NCBI RefSeq assembly: GCF_025766255.1 | Contig: NW_026516846.1 | Span: 1-64,000 of the forward strand | Direction of reading: 5' to 3' | Source: Zychaea mexicana | Taxonomy: Eukaryota > Mucoromycota > Mucoromycetes > Mucorales > Lichtheimiaceae | DNA: 64,000 bases | The notes under the pieces: model-generated | Databases searched by the model: none | Told to the model about the DNA's origin: nothing | Seen by the model: the letters and a program-made list of their open reading frames with translations, nothing else | Shown here: positions 38,259 through 50,338 of the stretch, in pieces | Position numbering within the stretch: the first letter of the stretch is position 1 | Layout: the number at the start of each line of letters is the position of its first letter | Translations under genes and position numbers: made by a program

Positions 38259-39034
38259 CTCCTTTGTCAAACAAGAATCAACCAAAACCCAGTCAAATTC
38301 AGCACGTACGTCAGCAGAAATGTGATTTCGTCGCGTATAATAGAGAATAAAATGGTTCAGGATCACATGGTTCTCAGTAAGATGCACAAATAAATGAAAG
38401 CACTGCTGATACTAGATAGTATTAACACTCTTGTTACTTTTATACAGCGAATCAACAACAGGTTGTGCAATTCTTGAATACATGTTTTCTACCTTATGAT
38501 CCAGGTAACGACCAACTCTATGGAGAGAAAAATGTTACAAATGGCGACATATTTTCAAAAATATTGCAACACACAGAAATATTCAACAACAAGAGTTTCG
38601 CGTCTTTTAAAAATTGGTGTTCATCAAAGAAAGTTGACTTTTTGATGTGCAAGCCCAAAAGGAAACGTTATGCCAATAATTCAATGATCTCTGTTCGGTC
38701 GCTATACATTCTAAAGGAAGAATATTTTGGTAAGACGGGATGAATATGTGTTCCAAGAATACAAATGCAAAGGATAAATCTTTTTTTTGAAATTTTAGCC
38801 GAAATCGTGAAAAGGATTGTTCAATTCCTGACTAGATACCAAGCACAGATTCGAAATTTGAAGAAGCAAGGATTCAAAATACTGGTTTACGCAAGAAAGT
38901 CAGAAGGAGGAGATGAAGACCATGAAACACAGATCAAATTATTAAATCTTATGTGTCGACAGTTAAAAGAACGATCGTTGGTCGACCACGTGTTCGTCTC
39001 TTATAATTCTCAGGCTAATGATCCATTGGCAGAA

Positions 39035-39966
39035 TAAACAATATTTAATATTTATATTTATAATACAAAAAAAGTTTATTATACTATATTTGATTTTCAA
39101 TCGATTTAAACAAAATATTAAAGTTTTATTTGTTGTTAGTAATAGTTAGATTACAAATATAACTAATATATAAAAACTTTCTTCTTCTCCTCTCGCTTCA
39201 AGTCCTTGTCGAAGACAAGTTCCATGAGCGAAGCTCATCTTTTAATAAAATACTATAAAAGCTGTTTTTTTCAAATAAACATTATTGATACAAATATGAT
39301 TATTTTAATAGTAAAGCCTCGATACTCTACGCTTTTAGGATCTGTCTTCAACAGAGACTGGAAGGTAGAGAGGAGAGGCAGAGAAGTTCTTCTTTGGATA
39401 TGACCAGAAGAGATATTTTATTTTGATTTTTAATTTTTTTTTGTATTTTGTATAACATTTTTTTAATATACATATTAAATTCATGTTTTATAAACATATC
39501 TAACTCACAGTTAGATTATCACGTAAATTGAATATAGTGAATTAGTAGGTATTCATTTAATATGAGTTATGACCATTTTGATTAAAACTCTGCTGCAATG
39601 ATTTATTTCTTCAAATATAAAAATTCAATTTTTAATTTTCATAATTTAGAAATGCTAAGATAATTATGAGAAGATATAATGAATAGAATATAATACCATT
39701 TATCTTAATTTTATAATTAAAATAGAAATTTTCAAATATAAATCATTATTTTATCAATAGTTAAAATGATATTAGTTTATTTTATATAGACCATTTGAAA
39801 AATATGTTATAATATTATTTGTTTTTCTTAAAAAAATATCTAATATATCAATAATAAAAAAATAAACTAATTTATGTTCTTATTAAATGATTTTGTATTA
39901 AAATAAGATTTTACTTTTTTATTTAATTACATTTTTAATCAATAAAGATTGTTCTTCTTAACTGAA
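39035..39966. other. AT-rich 932-bp insertion with hairpins, possible mitochondrial DNA
   Basis: The block begins right after a GAA codon and ends with another GAA, so only a 3-base repeat flanks it. It is far more AT-rich than its surroundings and has no terminal inverted repeats. At 39185-39240 lie two adjacent perfect small hairpins with GAA loops (CTTGTCGAAGACAAG and ATGAGCGAAGCTCAT), and a third (TCTGTCTTCAACAGA) near 39341. GC-rich paired hairpins set in AT-rich spacers are known from fungal mitochondrial genomes. An origin as inserted mitochondrial DNA is my inference; an unknown AT-rich transposon is the alternative. Confidence 0.5.
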
Positions 39967-40107
39967 CGAGATATAGAGCAGAAAGATGAACTGCTCACAC
40001 AGTTATCTATGGAAGGAACTACTCAAGGTAAGAAAATCAGTGTCTCATTGTATCCAAATTTATTGATTGCTTCTTTTTACTAGATTTGCTGGCGTACATT
40101 ACAAATA

Positions 40108-40973
40108 TGGGTCGCAGTTTGACAGGTTGGGTTGGGTCGGGTCAAGGGTCTGACCCATTGACCTGTGGGTCAAGAAAACACTGACCCGACCTGACCCGTT
40201 CAACCCGATGGGTCAAAACTCGGGTTGATGGGTCAAGACTGATTTCAATGTAGTGATGAAGGAAGTGTCGATCAGCCTGAACTTGAGCACTGGAAGTGCA
40301 AAACTCCATATATATATAGCTCTCTAAGATGATGGCACACAAATTCCTAGCAGTGCTAGCAACATCTACGTTTTAAGTGATTATTCTTAAAGGTAAAGGG
40401 TTCTGTGCCATCACAAAAGAAATTACTTAGGCTCACATGCTTTAAAGAAAGCATAATCTTTAAAGTGTGGTTGAAAATCGACTTCCCTATATGCCCCTTA
40501 TCCTTTTCCCTTTTCCCTTTTCTTTTCACTTCTTTCTCCTTCCTTCAATTTTCTTTTCTCAATCCCTTTTCTGTTTTTTGTTAAATCGCGTCTCTTACTG
40601 CCACCCTCTATTATATATTCTCATTGCACTATTGCTACTTCTTGCCTCCTATCATATATATTGCTCATAGCTGACTTATCCCATACTGTTGAATATAAAG
40701 TATAATCCCACAATAAAAAGAATTAAGTACGTTTTATGCTATAGTTCTAAAGCAGACATATTGACAACTAATGATGTTTCCCAATAAGAAGATTGACTAC
40801 TTAAATATAAGTACCTCATATATATTATATGTATACACGGGTCACGACAGGTCAACGGGTCGGGTCAAGGGTTGGACGGGTCGACCCGCGGGTTAGAAAA
40901 GCATCAACCCGACCCATTGACCCGTCCTCAACCCGTGGGTTGGTTTTGACCCACGGGTCAGATTGCGACCCCT
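40108..40973. mobile_element. hAT-like non-autonomous element (MITE), 866 bp
   Basis: The ends are imperfect inverted repeats, TGGGTCGCAGTTTGACAGG on the left and, on the complement, AGGGGTCGCAATCTGACCCG on the right. Both sub-terminal zones are packed with GGGTCA/GGGTCG-type hexamers in both orientations. ATTACAAATA occurs exactly on both sides (40098-40107 and 40974-40983). An 8-bp duplication inside this 10-bp match fits the hAT superfamily. There is no transposase. It sits inside a codon run of the recombinase-like gene. Confidence 0.78.
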
Positions 40974-41133
40974 ATTACAAATACAGAAAAACTTTGCTTG
41001 GTAGTATTGGACTACTACGCTGGTTTATCAACCAAGTGCAATGACTTGTACGGATTCTTGACGTAAGCAGATAGTTATGGAACCCTATGAAATCAGAATA
41101 GCTCATTAACTGCTTTTTGTAATAGACAACATC

Positions 41134-43073
41134 CACTGCAAAAAATAAGGGGTATCAATAAGGTATCAAATTTTGATAACTCAGATATTATAACGGATCA
41201 ACATGGTATCAATAAGGTATCAACATTTTTTTGATACTCCTAGTATCATTAGGGTATCATTAGGGTATCATTAGGGTATCATTAGGGTATCATTATTTGA
41301 TATCCACTCAATTATTTTACAAGTAGTCAGCTCACTAGTAACTGTCAAAACACTCGGTGCAAAAACAAGCAATCTCACTAATGGTCATCGGTATACTCTC
41401 AAACCTTCAGATCTCTTTTCAAAATCGTCCAGCAACATCGACACTTTATATGATGATCAATCTAAATCAACCACAAACCGCCTCTATTTTTTAGTAGTAA
41501 AACGTACAGCGAAAGTATTTCTAAGCACTTTATCGAAAAATAATGTAAAGCTTCTCAAGAAAAAGTAAAAAGAAAAAGTAATTTTCATCAAAAATAAAGA
41601 CCCATGAAGAGGCTGCATCTGGCAATGTCGTCTGCTCAGACCTTCTCTTCTTGATCCACAAGGTGTATACACTACCATCGTGGATACGGTTTTTGTATAT
41701 GTTAATGATCATGATGTTGACATTTGAGGTATCATAATGTTATTGCTGGTGCCGAATTAGTAATTTGGGACCCGGTTCACATTATTTAAATCTGAGAACG
41801 ATGAGCGATCAAAACACTCTTTCTTTCCGTTTTATGTTTCTTTCTGATTCTACTTCCCGCTTGCATTTACTCTTGGTTCGCGCCGCCATTGTCCAAAAGG
41901 TGAAGCAATCTCAATGAAGTGTGTGCTTATAAGTGATATACTATCAATGCCTTTGTCCATAACCTCATTGACTCACTCTTATATGCACGTTTTATTAAGC
42001 AGTGTCAAACTAACACGAATTATTACGTTTGATACTCATCGGCACCTCTTTCATTTCGTACGAAGTATCTTTATGCTCTGGTAAGCCATTTCCTTTCATA
42101 ACAGTTTGCTGTTTTATACGCTGATTTTGTTGCTAAAAGTAAAAACTACTTGAAACGCCCATCATGTTGCTAACTCCCATGCTCGGCTTCCTTCCGTAGA
42201 ATTGTGTAACATAGATAGAGATTACGCGTTTCTCGGCGCAAGATGTCCCTTACTACTTCCATACCACCACTGCTTGACTGTCTGCCGGTAATCCCCATTC
42301 CATTCATTGGTAAGCGTGATTGTCTCGTCTTGCTCTAACATACCATAATATGCTAATTTCTGACTGTCACTTAATTACTTGGTGCTTCGATAATCATTAA
42401 GATCTGTTATCACTAACGACCACAAACTGTAAGATGGCCTTTCATTTTATCTCTGCTATTTCCACTATATATAACTGGTTATCATTATCTTTTAATATCG
42501 CTTTTCACTATTGCCCGTCACCTGTCCAGCTCCATTTGAATCTTGCTGTCTAGTATTCTAACCATTATATTTCTATCTCAAGTTGTAATACTAATATGGT
42601 GGTAAGTAAAACATGAGAAGTAGTGTATTCTGGAACGCATGGAATCATATAATAGTTACCATATAGTATGTAGTATGTAGTATAGTGCTGTATTATAATA
42701 TCATATATACGAAATAAACCACCGTTTCCCAATCAAATATTTCTATACCTTTCTTTCTATTGGATATTATGAGATTTATCAGCTTTATAACAGCAATCTC
42801 ATTGGATATGGCCAGAAACGCCTGTTAATTACTTGCGATTCTATTGGAAGCTATAGTTGTTGATACCATTATGATATCTGAGAAATCAAATGTTGATAAC
42901 CTAAGAATCAAAAGTTGATATCTAAAAAGTCAAAAGTTAATATCCTAAAAGCCAAAAGTTGATATCCTAAAAGTCAAATGTTGATACCCACATGCATAAC
43001 TCAGCAATCAAAATTTAATCATCTGGGTATCAACATAGTATCATTATTTTGATACCACCTTTTTTTTGCAGTG
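41134..43073. mobile_element. CACTG-ended CACTA/CMC-like non-autonomous element, 1,940 bp
   Basis: It begins CACTGCAAAAAATAAGG and ends TTTTTTTTGCAGTG, an inverted pair, with ATC directly repeated on each side (41131-41133 and 43074-43076). A 3-bp duplication and CACTR ends point to the CACTA branch of the CMC group. Sub-terminal repeats are present: GGTATCATTA is repeated about five times at 41230-41292, and TTGATATCCTAAAAGYC-like units recur at 42870-42990. Nothing between them reads as a transposase; open frames near 41484-41712 are unremarkable. Confidence 0.72.
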
Positions 43074-43337
43074 ATCCAAAGCCAAACCTTGAAAAAGTCA
43101 TGATTGACACCATGCCAACCAAGAGCGTCATTCATGTATATGAACGAAATCAGCTATTGAATAAGCCAGAAATGTTAAAAAAATTTGAATGTAGGAAGAA
43201 GCCACATCAACGATCAAAGTAGGAAAGATTTATTATTGTGTCCAAAATTTGTATGTTTAAATAAAAAAATATGACAAAAATGTATGAATTGTGTTTTCTC
43301 TCATCCATTGGCATGATTGTTGTCCTTGTCCTTTTTA

Positions 43338-45009
43338 CAGTCCTTCAGAAAAGCAGGATATTGATGATATCTGAAGGGACTAGCGTAGAGTGATTTAAGT
43401 GAGATTAACATAGGCTTTGTTGGATCATCCGAGTAGCAGATTTCGATATTGTTCATGTCATCAATCAACTTTTGATAACTTGATGACGTTTCATTCATTA
43501 TACGGTTCACAGTAAAATGACAGCCTGCACAAAAAGAAAAGAAAAAAAAGAAAAAGAAAACTCTTCACAATCTCTCCTTGTTTTAAACATTTATCAAAGC
43601 ATTTGACAGAATGAGAAACAAAGCCTTTGAAATCACTCAAATACAAGCTATCGCATGCTTCACTAATCCTAACCATTAGCGATTCTTTTTCATAAATTTA
43701 TTTCGCTTAACTTACTTTTGACAACTGACCAGAACTGCTCAATCGCATTCAGTTCAGGAGAATATTATGGAGGAAGATATACGAATCTGTATCCTCGTGA
43801 ATTGATATACTTACCAATGTCTGCTGAATTGTGAATAGGAGCATTATCTATGACAAGGTAGTGTCCCTTCATTTCGGGATACTTGTCCATCTCGTCAAGA
43901 GTAGCCTTTACAAAGCTTAGATAATGGCCTGTCACTGTCCCTGTGCTATAACCATCAGTCGCACTTCCAAGCTTTCTCTTTTTGATACGCTTTGGAACTC
44001 GCAAGCTAACATTAATTAAGCCATTTGCGGATATTATTGCACCTAGAATCGATGTTGCATTTGCTTTCGTCATAGGCACTGTAACTATTGCAGGAGTGCC
44101 TTTCTTTGACCAAGCCATACCCCGTTTCAAATTAATGTGAAAGGCTGATCCATCATCAAGAAAAACACAATTTGTTGTGAAATCCAGGTCAGTTTGCTGC
44201 CACTTTTGGACCCAGTCGTATCTTTGCTGAATCTTTTCCTCACTGTTCCTTTCCACAGGATGAAACCGTGCTTGCTTAATTGACAGATTACACCGAGTTG
44301 TCATAAAGTTGTAAACAGTACTACGAGAAACGTTGAGACCTTCAAAGTTTTGTTTCATACTTTCCACCACTTCATTGACAACGGCAGAAGGGTCATCATC
44401 AATATAATTTAAAAGAAACTGTTCATGCTCTTCCCCAAGAATACGACGCCGACCTGACTTCTTTTTCTTCTCAAAGATGCTTCAAGGGTCCTCGTAATGA
44501 CGTTTGACCCATCTCTGTGCTGCTCGGATATGAATACCTAATTGCCTTGCAGCAGCAGAAGCGTTCAAGCATTTGCTGTAAAATAAATGAAAAAATCTAG
44601 TCTTGTCTTCATCAGAGTAAACCGTATAGCGTCGCTTGTTGCATAGTTCCATATCAATATCTTCACCATTCCTCTTATCCATAACTGGATGCATTACAGG
44701 GTTAGGTCTTTCTGAAGGTTCATTCATTAGGAACTGAGTACGAGAACTTATTGTTTCAATAGCGAATAGCTCCTCATCAACAACAACATCCATCGGCTCA
44801 ACTCCATTCTCATCAACAACGTGCCCTTGTCCATCTTCATAAAAAAATTGCATACTCATCTTCAATATCTGTAGAATAAATTATAAATAGGATAATTCAT
44901 GACACGTGAGCACGACTTTATTTTGGATCAATCGACATCATTGTTGAACGCACACTTTTTTGCACGACATTAAACTCAAAATCAGCGACTTTACTTTCTG
45001 AAGTGACTG
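43338..45009 (-). mobile_element. mariner-like element copy B, near full length
   Basis: The outer (right) end is the complement of CAGTCACTTCAGAAAGTAAA with TA at 45010-45011. The inner (left) end reads CAGTCCTTCAGAAAAGC with TA at 43336-43337, so both ends look like Tc1/mariner termini and the length is 1,672 bp. It contains a transposase pseudogene in the minus direction. It lies about 115 bp past the stop codon of the recombinase-like gene, in inverted orientation to copy A. Confidence 0.72.
43690..44859 (-). pseudogene. mariner-like DDE transposase, copy B (two stops)
   Basis: Reads from ATG 44859 through KMSMQFF-like N-terminus and a helix-turn-helix (NASAAARQLGIHIRAAQRWV), then a TGA right after HYEDP near 44484. 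The same frame continues (RRRILGEEHEQFLLNYIDDD) through FLDDGSAFHIN, VIDNAPIHN and SPELNAIEQFW to a TGA at 43690. A TAA lies between LPP and YSPELN, at the same place as in copy A. Unlike A there is no frameshift, so only two stop codons break a frame of about 390 codons. A stop also sits at the linker position in copy A but as TAA. Confidence 0.75.
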
Positions 45010-45011
45010 TA

Positions 45012-47915
45012 CAAACCCCAAAATGACGTGACATGTTCTTGTTAAGGCTAGACCAGCACCTTCATTATCGCATACTTTGGCTCAGCAAGAAAAATACTTG
45101 TTCTGTTTTCTAAAAACATTCACTACTGCTTTTTTTCGACAGGATCGTTTTAAAATATAAAGACCAGAGAACTGTCATTGCTAACCACAGAAAATGATAT
45201 AGTCTACTGCGTAAATGCTGGACGACTTTGAAATAAATATTTTTAGTGTCGTCATCATGATAATAACGATTCTCTTTTGTGTATCTGACAGTGATAGATC
45301 TCTTATCAAATCCATATATGTATGACAAGTAGTACAGTAACAGCAGCAACGGTATAGTAACACGTCGGATGAGACGCACACATACCATCAAGGACGTACA
45401 CGACGATGGACCCTAGCACTACCGCTCCCGTGCCCGTTCGAGTATAGAAGTGCTCACAAAACTGAACGAATCAGGTTGAAATATGCAGTTGGGCATGAGC
45501 CTCTCCCTTTCTCTTCAACATTGGTGGATTTATACCGATAGCGACGTGGACATGAATTCTGTTATTGCGCACGTTCCTTCCATTCTTTCTTTTCATCTTC
45601 CAAGATTATCCCCATTCGAAGAAAACAGGCTCTCCTCAACCTTTAGTCGATCAGTCGATCATCTTCTTTTTCCTTCACGTGCCAGTACATAATAGTCAAT
45701 CACGCTGTTTGGTTTTGCACCATAATGGTTATCTTGACAAGCAGGCACCTCCTCTCCTTAATTTTGTCATCCTTTGCATTCCTTGTTAGAGGATTAGAGT
45801 TGTATGGAATATGTATGTACAGTATGGTATATGTTTGAGAGAGTTTGGGGTTCTAGTTGTTGGCTGTTGTATAACTTCCATCGTCTTCTTTTTGCTCTCA
45901 CAGAAAGCAAGGAATAGGAGGCTTTCTCTTTCAGTAAGCACGCAGATTATTATTCTTCTCTCACAATTCTCTTCTTTCATATTGTTTTAAACGATGTGTA
46001 TCGTTGATAATTCCAGACTAATGATTTATTATTGCTCAAATTCTTTCCACCGTCTATTATAAGCTCGGATTATGTATGTAATGTAAAGTATATTCAATAT
46101 CATCATCAAAGGGGGGGTGCACCCGAGCTCTATCAACAAGTCGCTAGTGATTGGTATACCGTCATGTGACGACCCCACCCATCACCGCCCCCCGGTTCTA
46201 TGCTTCCTGCTTCTGTCAAACAGCGGCATATAATGCGGACCTGACGTGCTGTTGATATCATTTTTAATGGTGATGACTGTATCCCAAACATAAATTGGAA
46301 AGTAGTGCACGCACAGCCCACATACATTACACATTCGCTCAGACCATTTGCTAATCATGCGCAGCGACGGACGACGAGTATTAAGATTATGATTTTACCG
46401 ATGGTTCCTAAATGAAATCTCTCTTTTTTGAAAGTATGCTGTACATTAATGTAGTAGTGCGTATAGTACTATACAAGTGCAGAAAACAAAAGAAGTATAA
46501 CTGATGTGGTCATGAAGAATGTACACAAACAAAATGGCTGGCCGCACATGTCAAACACGCAGAATCAACAGCAACAACATGGCTACTAAATACCGCTGTT
46601 GCTGCCACTGCTATTGTTGTTGTCATAGGTCTTATAGTAAGCGCAAAATCTACAAACATCACCAAGTCAAAAGAAAACGCTACATAGTAGCTCCATTAGA
46701 ATCCCCGGTATACGACCCCGATCCGACGTTCCCCGCATTTTGTTGCTAAGTTCTCTAACACGACAAACAACAATAATGCAGGCTGTACTTTCCTCGTAAG
46801 AAAATGCGCTGTTTGTCGGCTTGATAGAGGAAGAGAAGATGCGGGGTTTGGGCCGGCGTGGGAGTCGCACTGTGTGAGTGAACATGTATAAAGATAAGCG
46901 ATACGATGATGATGCCATACGCAATTGATAGGCGCTTTGTTTGTTCCATCACCAATGCTTCTTTCCGGACCATTCAAACTTAAATGTGACTCCATCTCAA
47001 GGTATAGTGTATACCAACAGCAAAATGATGAATGCATGATTACGGCGCCGTTGTTGTTGTTGTTGCCCCTTTTTTCATCATTGTCAAAGATTTAGATTAT
47101 GCATCTGTTCTTCTTCTGCTGCTACCATGCGATGAAATGTAGCAGCAATATCTACTTTGTTATTACAGAACAGAGATAGAAGACGGCGGTTTCCCCACAG
47201 AATGGTATATGAATATTTTGTTTAAGATGGATCGGGTATTGTGCATGCTTTTAAAACACACAACAAACAACATTCAATCTTTTTCGAGTAATTACATGTA
47301 GTCTGAACATCAGAAAGTATAAGTCGCTGTCATCGGCAAGAATAAGCATTATTTCCCTGACATGATCAAATGCTATTATTACTTTGGACGGTTTCCTAAT
47401 ATTTACTGGGCTGCTGCCCGTAATATGGTACACCGTCGTAAGTTGTACTGACTATCATAATAATTCGAGACTCCCTCTTTTCATATTAGACGTATGCAGC
47501 TCCCTGTTACTTTATGCAGCACCATCTCGCTTTATGCATAAAATGCTGTGTGGAATTCTCTTTTATAACCAGAGAGTGTGTGGATTGGTCGGTCAGCATG
47601 ATGACTCAACAACTACAAGCAGGATGATGAGCAGACAGAGATAGACGTACAGAGAGAGAGGGAGATGTCAGTACCATGTAATTCACTACACAATCCCGGG
47701 TATCTCCATTCGTTTCCTTTGGCTTGTTTCTCAAAGCTGCGTTTCGTAACAACAAGGGTAGTTTCTATGCAACAAGCAACGATACATCCACTGTGTACCT
47801 AGTCTTAAAAAATTGTACTGAGCTCTCTTTAACAAGGCCGGCTCGGCAGGACCAACTCCGAAGCTACTACACTACTCCTCGCTTCTTATCGTTCGTAAAA
47901 AAGCTAGCTGTCAAA
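45012..47915. other. no gene seen
   Basis: About 2.9 kb right of the transposon nest. Open frames are short and lack domains or intron logic. Noted only: GGGGGGG at 46111-46117, a TTGTTG run at 47049-47065, and purine-rich AGAGAG near 47650. This is probably the upstream region of the Nudix gene plus ordinary spacer. Confidence 0.4.
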
Positions 47916-48992
47916 ATGGCCATTGTTATAGAGAAAAAGAAACCATTGACACTGGTGATGACATTTGACGAAAAGAATCGCAAGGTATGTGTGTACATAC
48001 GTGTATACTTTGTTTTTGATTGTGCAGGAATCGTTGCATAAAGTAGTGTTTCGCGCGTTTAAAACAGTTGTGTACCCTCTGTCAAAATTAAGGTCCTTCT
48101 CGGAATGAAGAAACGTGGTTTTGGTGCCAACAAATTCAACGGTAGGTATATATATATATGAATTGCAGAAGCCCGTCTGAATCTCGCGATTGATTACTCA
48201 ACTATTGAAAAAGGTTTCGGCGGCAAGCTTGAGCCCGGGGAAACAGTTGTGCAAGCCGCGCATAGAGAACTCGAGGTTCGTGTCATTTTCTTCTGAGAAG
48301 GAGCAGGAGGAGGAAGTGAAGAGATACACGCAACCATGGTGATTTATAAAAGATACTTATATAATTGGGTCGGTAATAGGAAGAAGCCATGATCTGTGCC
48401 CTGAACATGAATAAAATCGGCATCAACCTCTTTACGTTTGAAAATGACCCAGTCGCGTTAGAAGTACACGTGTTCCGAAGTACTGAATACCAAGGCACAC
48501 CTACAGAGTAAATAAGCTTATTGTGCTCTTTCGACTGGGGCCGATATACATGATGTATATCTACTGCAGAAGGAGTTTCTATTAACAATGAACTTAATTA
48601 TAGAACGGAGGAAATGCGACCTGAATGGTTTTCGTATGACGATATCCCATTTGACACAATGTGGGCAGATGACCGATTATGGTTCCCGTACCTGTTGCAA
48701 GGTCAGCATTTTCTCGGCGAGTTCCATTTTTCAAAGGTACCCCATCTGTTTATTTCTTTTTCGATATGTTATACACACTGTACATATGCACATCGTCATC
48801 TCCACGTGTGTCATGTATTCTAGACATACATTCTATTCCGACATATTCCATCATCTCACATCATCCAAACACATCACACTTTGTATGTATGTACGATAAC
48901 GTTAGGATCAAAAACGGATTATGGAACAGGATCTTCGTGCGGTGTCTCAGGTTCCTGACGAGTATGACCTTTCACAGCGTAAACTAGCATAA
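47916..48992 (+). CDS. MTH1-like Nudix hydrolase (oxidised nucleotide pool cleaner)
   Basis: Six exons: 47916-47984, 48093-48141, 48214-48275, 48380-48507, 48604-48736, 48906-48992; 175 residues, close to human MTH1. The segment LLGMKKRGFGANKFNGFGGK followed by LEPGETVVQAAHRELEEEA is the MTH1-type substrate loop and Nudix box, with the REL.EE metal-binding Glu residues present. The conserved Gly near the end of the box appears as Met (EEEAMI), at an exon junction. EEMRPEWFSYDDIPFDTMW carries the Trp and Asp residues expected for 8-oxo-purine recognition in MTH1, and the C-terminus WFPYLLQGQHFLGEFHF also fits. It should hydrolyse 8-oxo-dGTP or 2-OH-dATP. The frame is open upstream to 47724 but without an ATG. 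Confidence 0.85.
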
Positions 48993-50338
48993 TAATCATA
49001 CATATTCTTCTCTGTTTGTACTATATCCTCCTTCATCTTTCTCTGCCACACTCGCTGAAAAAGATGCGGCTTTTCATACAAGCTTTTGGTTTAGCTACTT
49101 ATTGTGATTGACTTTTTCTTTACTTATTATTTGGAGGTGTATATGGTTACTTGGAGATAAGCGCGTGAGGAGTGTATAGGAGCCTGAATATCCATCATGT
49201 GAGTTAGAAAGAAAAGTGCGGGGACATCATCATACTGCAACGACTCAGCGGCGATAATGAGAGCGGTCGCGACTGATAAAAGACGGCGTACACGAGGGAA
49301 AAACGGGGATGGTGGACTGGCCCTTGCTCCCTTACCCCACCCCGTCACACTCTCTTTAGAGTAGCAGTATTATAATAGTGCGCCAGGACACTGTTCTATG
49401 TGGTTCCACCAAGTATGGTCCTTCATGTTTCTCTTTTCAACAATATATTCAATTACGCACAGAGAAGAATTTAAAGGCTGAAGGTATCACACAGACCGTT
49501 AGCTTTGGGCCGCTGATATTCTTCCTCTTTCACTAATTGATTCTTTCACTACATAGTTCCCCTTCACTTTAGTTAAACAAAGGATATGTAAACTTATGGT
49601 AGTATGTTAAAGGTATATAACATAACGATTGCATATTACTGTGGTATACAACGCAGCCTTTATCAGCTGCGAGAAATCACTTTGTATCATATAACAGGGC
49701 TATATTCAGGCGGAATACATAGTATCATCATTTTTGGAAAGTAAAATGTAGGCGCTCTGATAAGAACCATCCTGAAGAAAATCAATCGTGTGGAAGAAAA
49801 CACCATCCAGTACTCTCGAGGCCGAGGCCGGTCATGGTCTAATTTTTGATAGGGTCTAAAAATGAAGACAGAAAGGAAGGTGGAATCATGTTGGCCAATC
49901 AGATGGCAGGGTGGGGAAGGTAAGCAAAAGGATGCCATTAATTTATGCAGCTTTACAGAGAACTGCTTGTTGGTAACTTTTACGCATACAAGATCTCATT
50001 GTATTGTAACCAGCACCCATGCATAACGAAATGTTACGCTGTTGTGTTTAAACAAACATTGAGAAAAACACGCTGTACGTTTCAGTAATGCTAAACGTAT
50101 CTGCCCAACTCCTTCATAAGGTGTGAGGTTTCACTATTGTGTGTGCGTGTGTGCGCGGAAATTCGGTGGAATTTTTTTTCCATTATATATTCTTTTGCAT
50201 GATTATGACGTCCTCGAATTCATAAACATGCGGCTTTTTCCCCTGCAACTCAACATTCGCACTCTTCGTGGTCGTTTTTTACTCGCTTCTTTCTCTACGC
50301 ACACAAACGCACCTTACGCACCAAGAAACATAACAACA
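48993..50338. other. no gene seen
   Basis: A 1.3-kb spacer between two plus-strand genes. The last 200 bases before the next ATG are pyrimidine-rich with a GTGTGCGTGTG run at 50140, consistent with a promoter/leader. No other feature is supportable. Confidence 0.4.

Larger units (their letters stand above)
38352..43222 (+). pseudogene. serine-recombinase-like gene split by three insertions
   Basis: Exons and pieces: 38352-38376, 38448-38729, 38799-39034, 39967-40027, 40084-40107 continuing at 40984-41062, and 41126-41133 continuing at 43077-43222. When the three inserted blocks and the GT/AG introns are left out, all phases agree and one frame of 287 codons including the stop remains. As it stands, a TAA at 39035 ends translation early. 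Domains: an N-terminal region of about 100 residues (LPYDPGNDQL, NKSFASFKNWC, SMISVRSLYILKEEYFG), then RIVQFLTRYQAQIRNLKKQG and LVYARKSEGG, which resembles the serine-recombinase active-site strand (YxRxS), followed by QIKLLNLMCRQLKERSLVD. The later part has LVVLDYYAGLSTKCNDLYGF and ends FECRKKPHQRSK. The function is unproven. I recall similar proteins as multicopy in Mucorales, which a search should test. Confidence 0.68.
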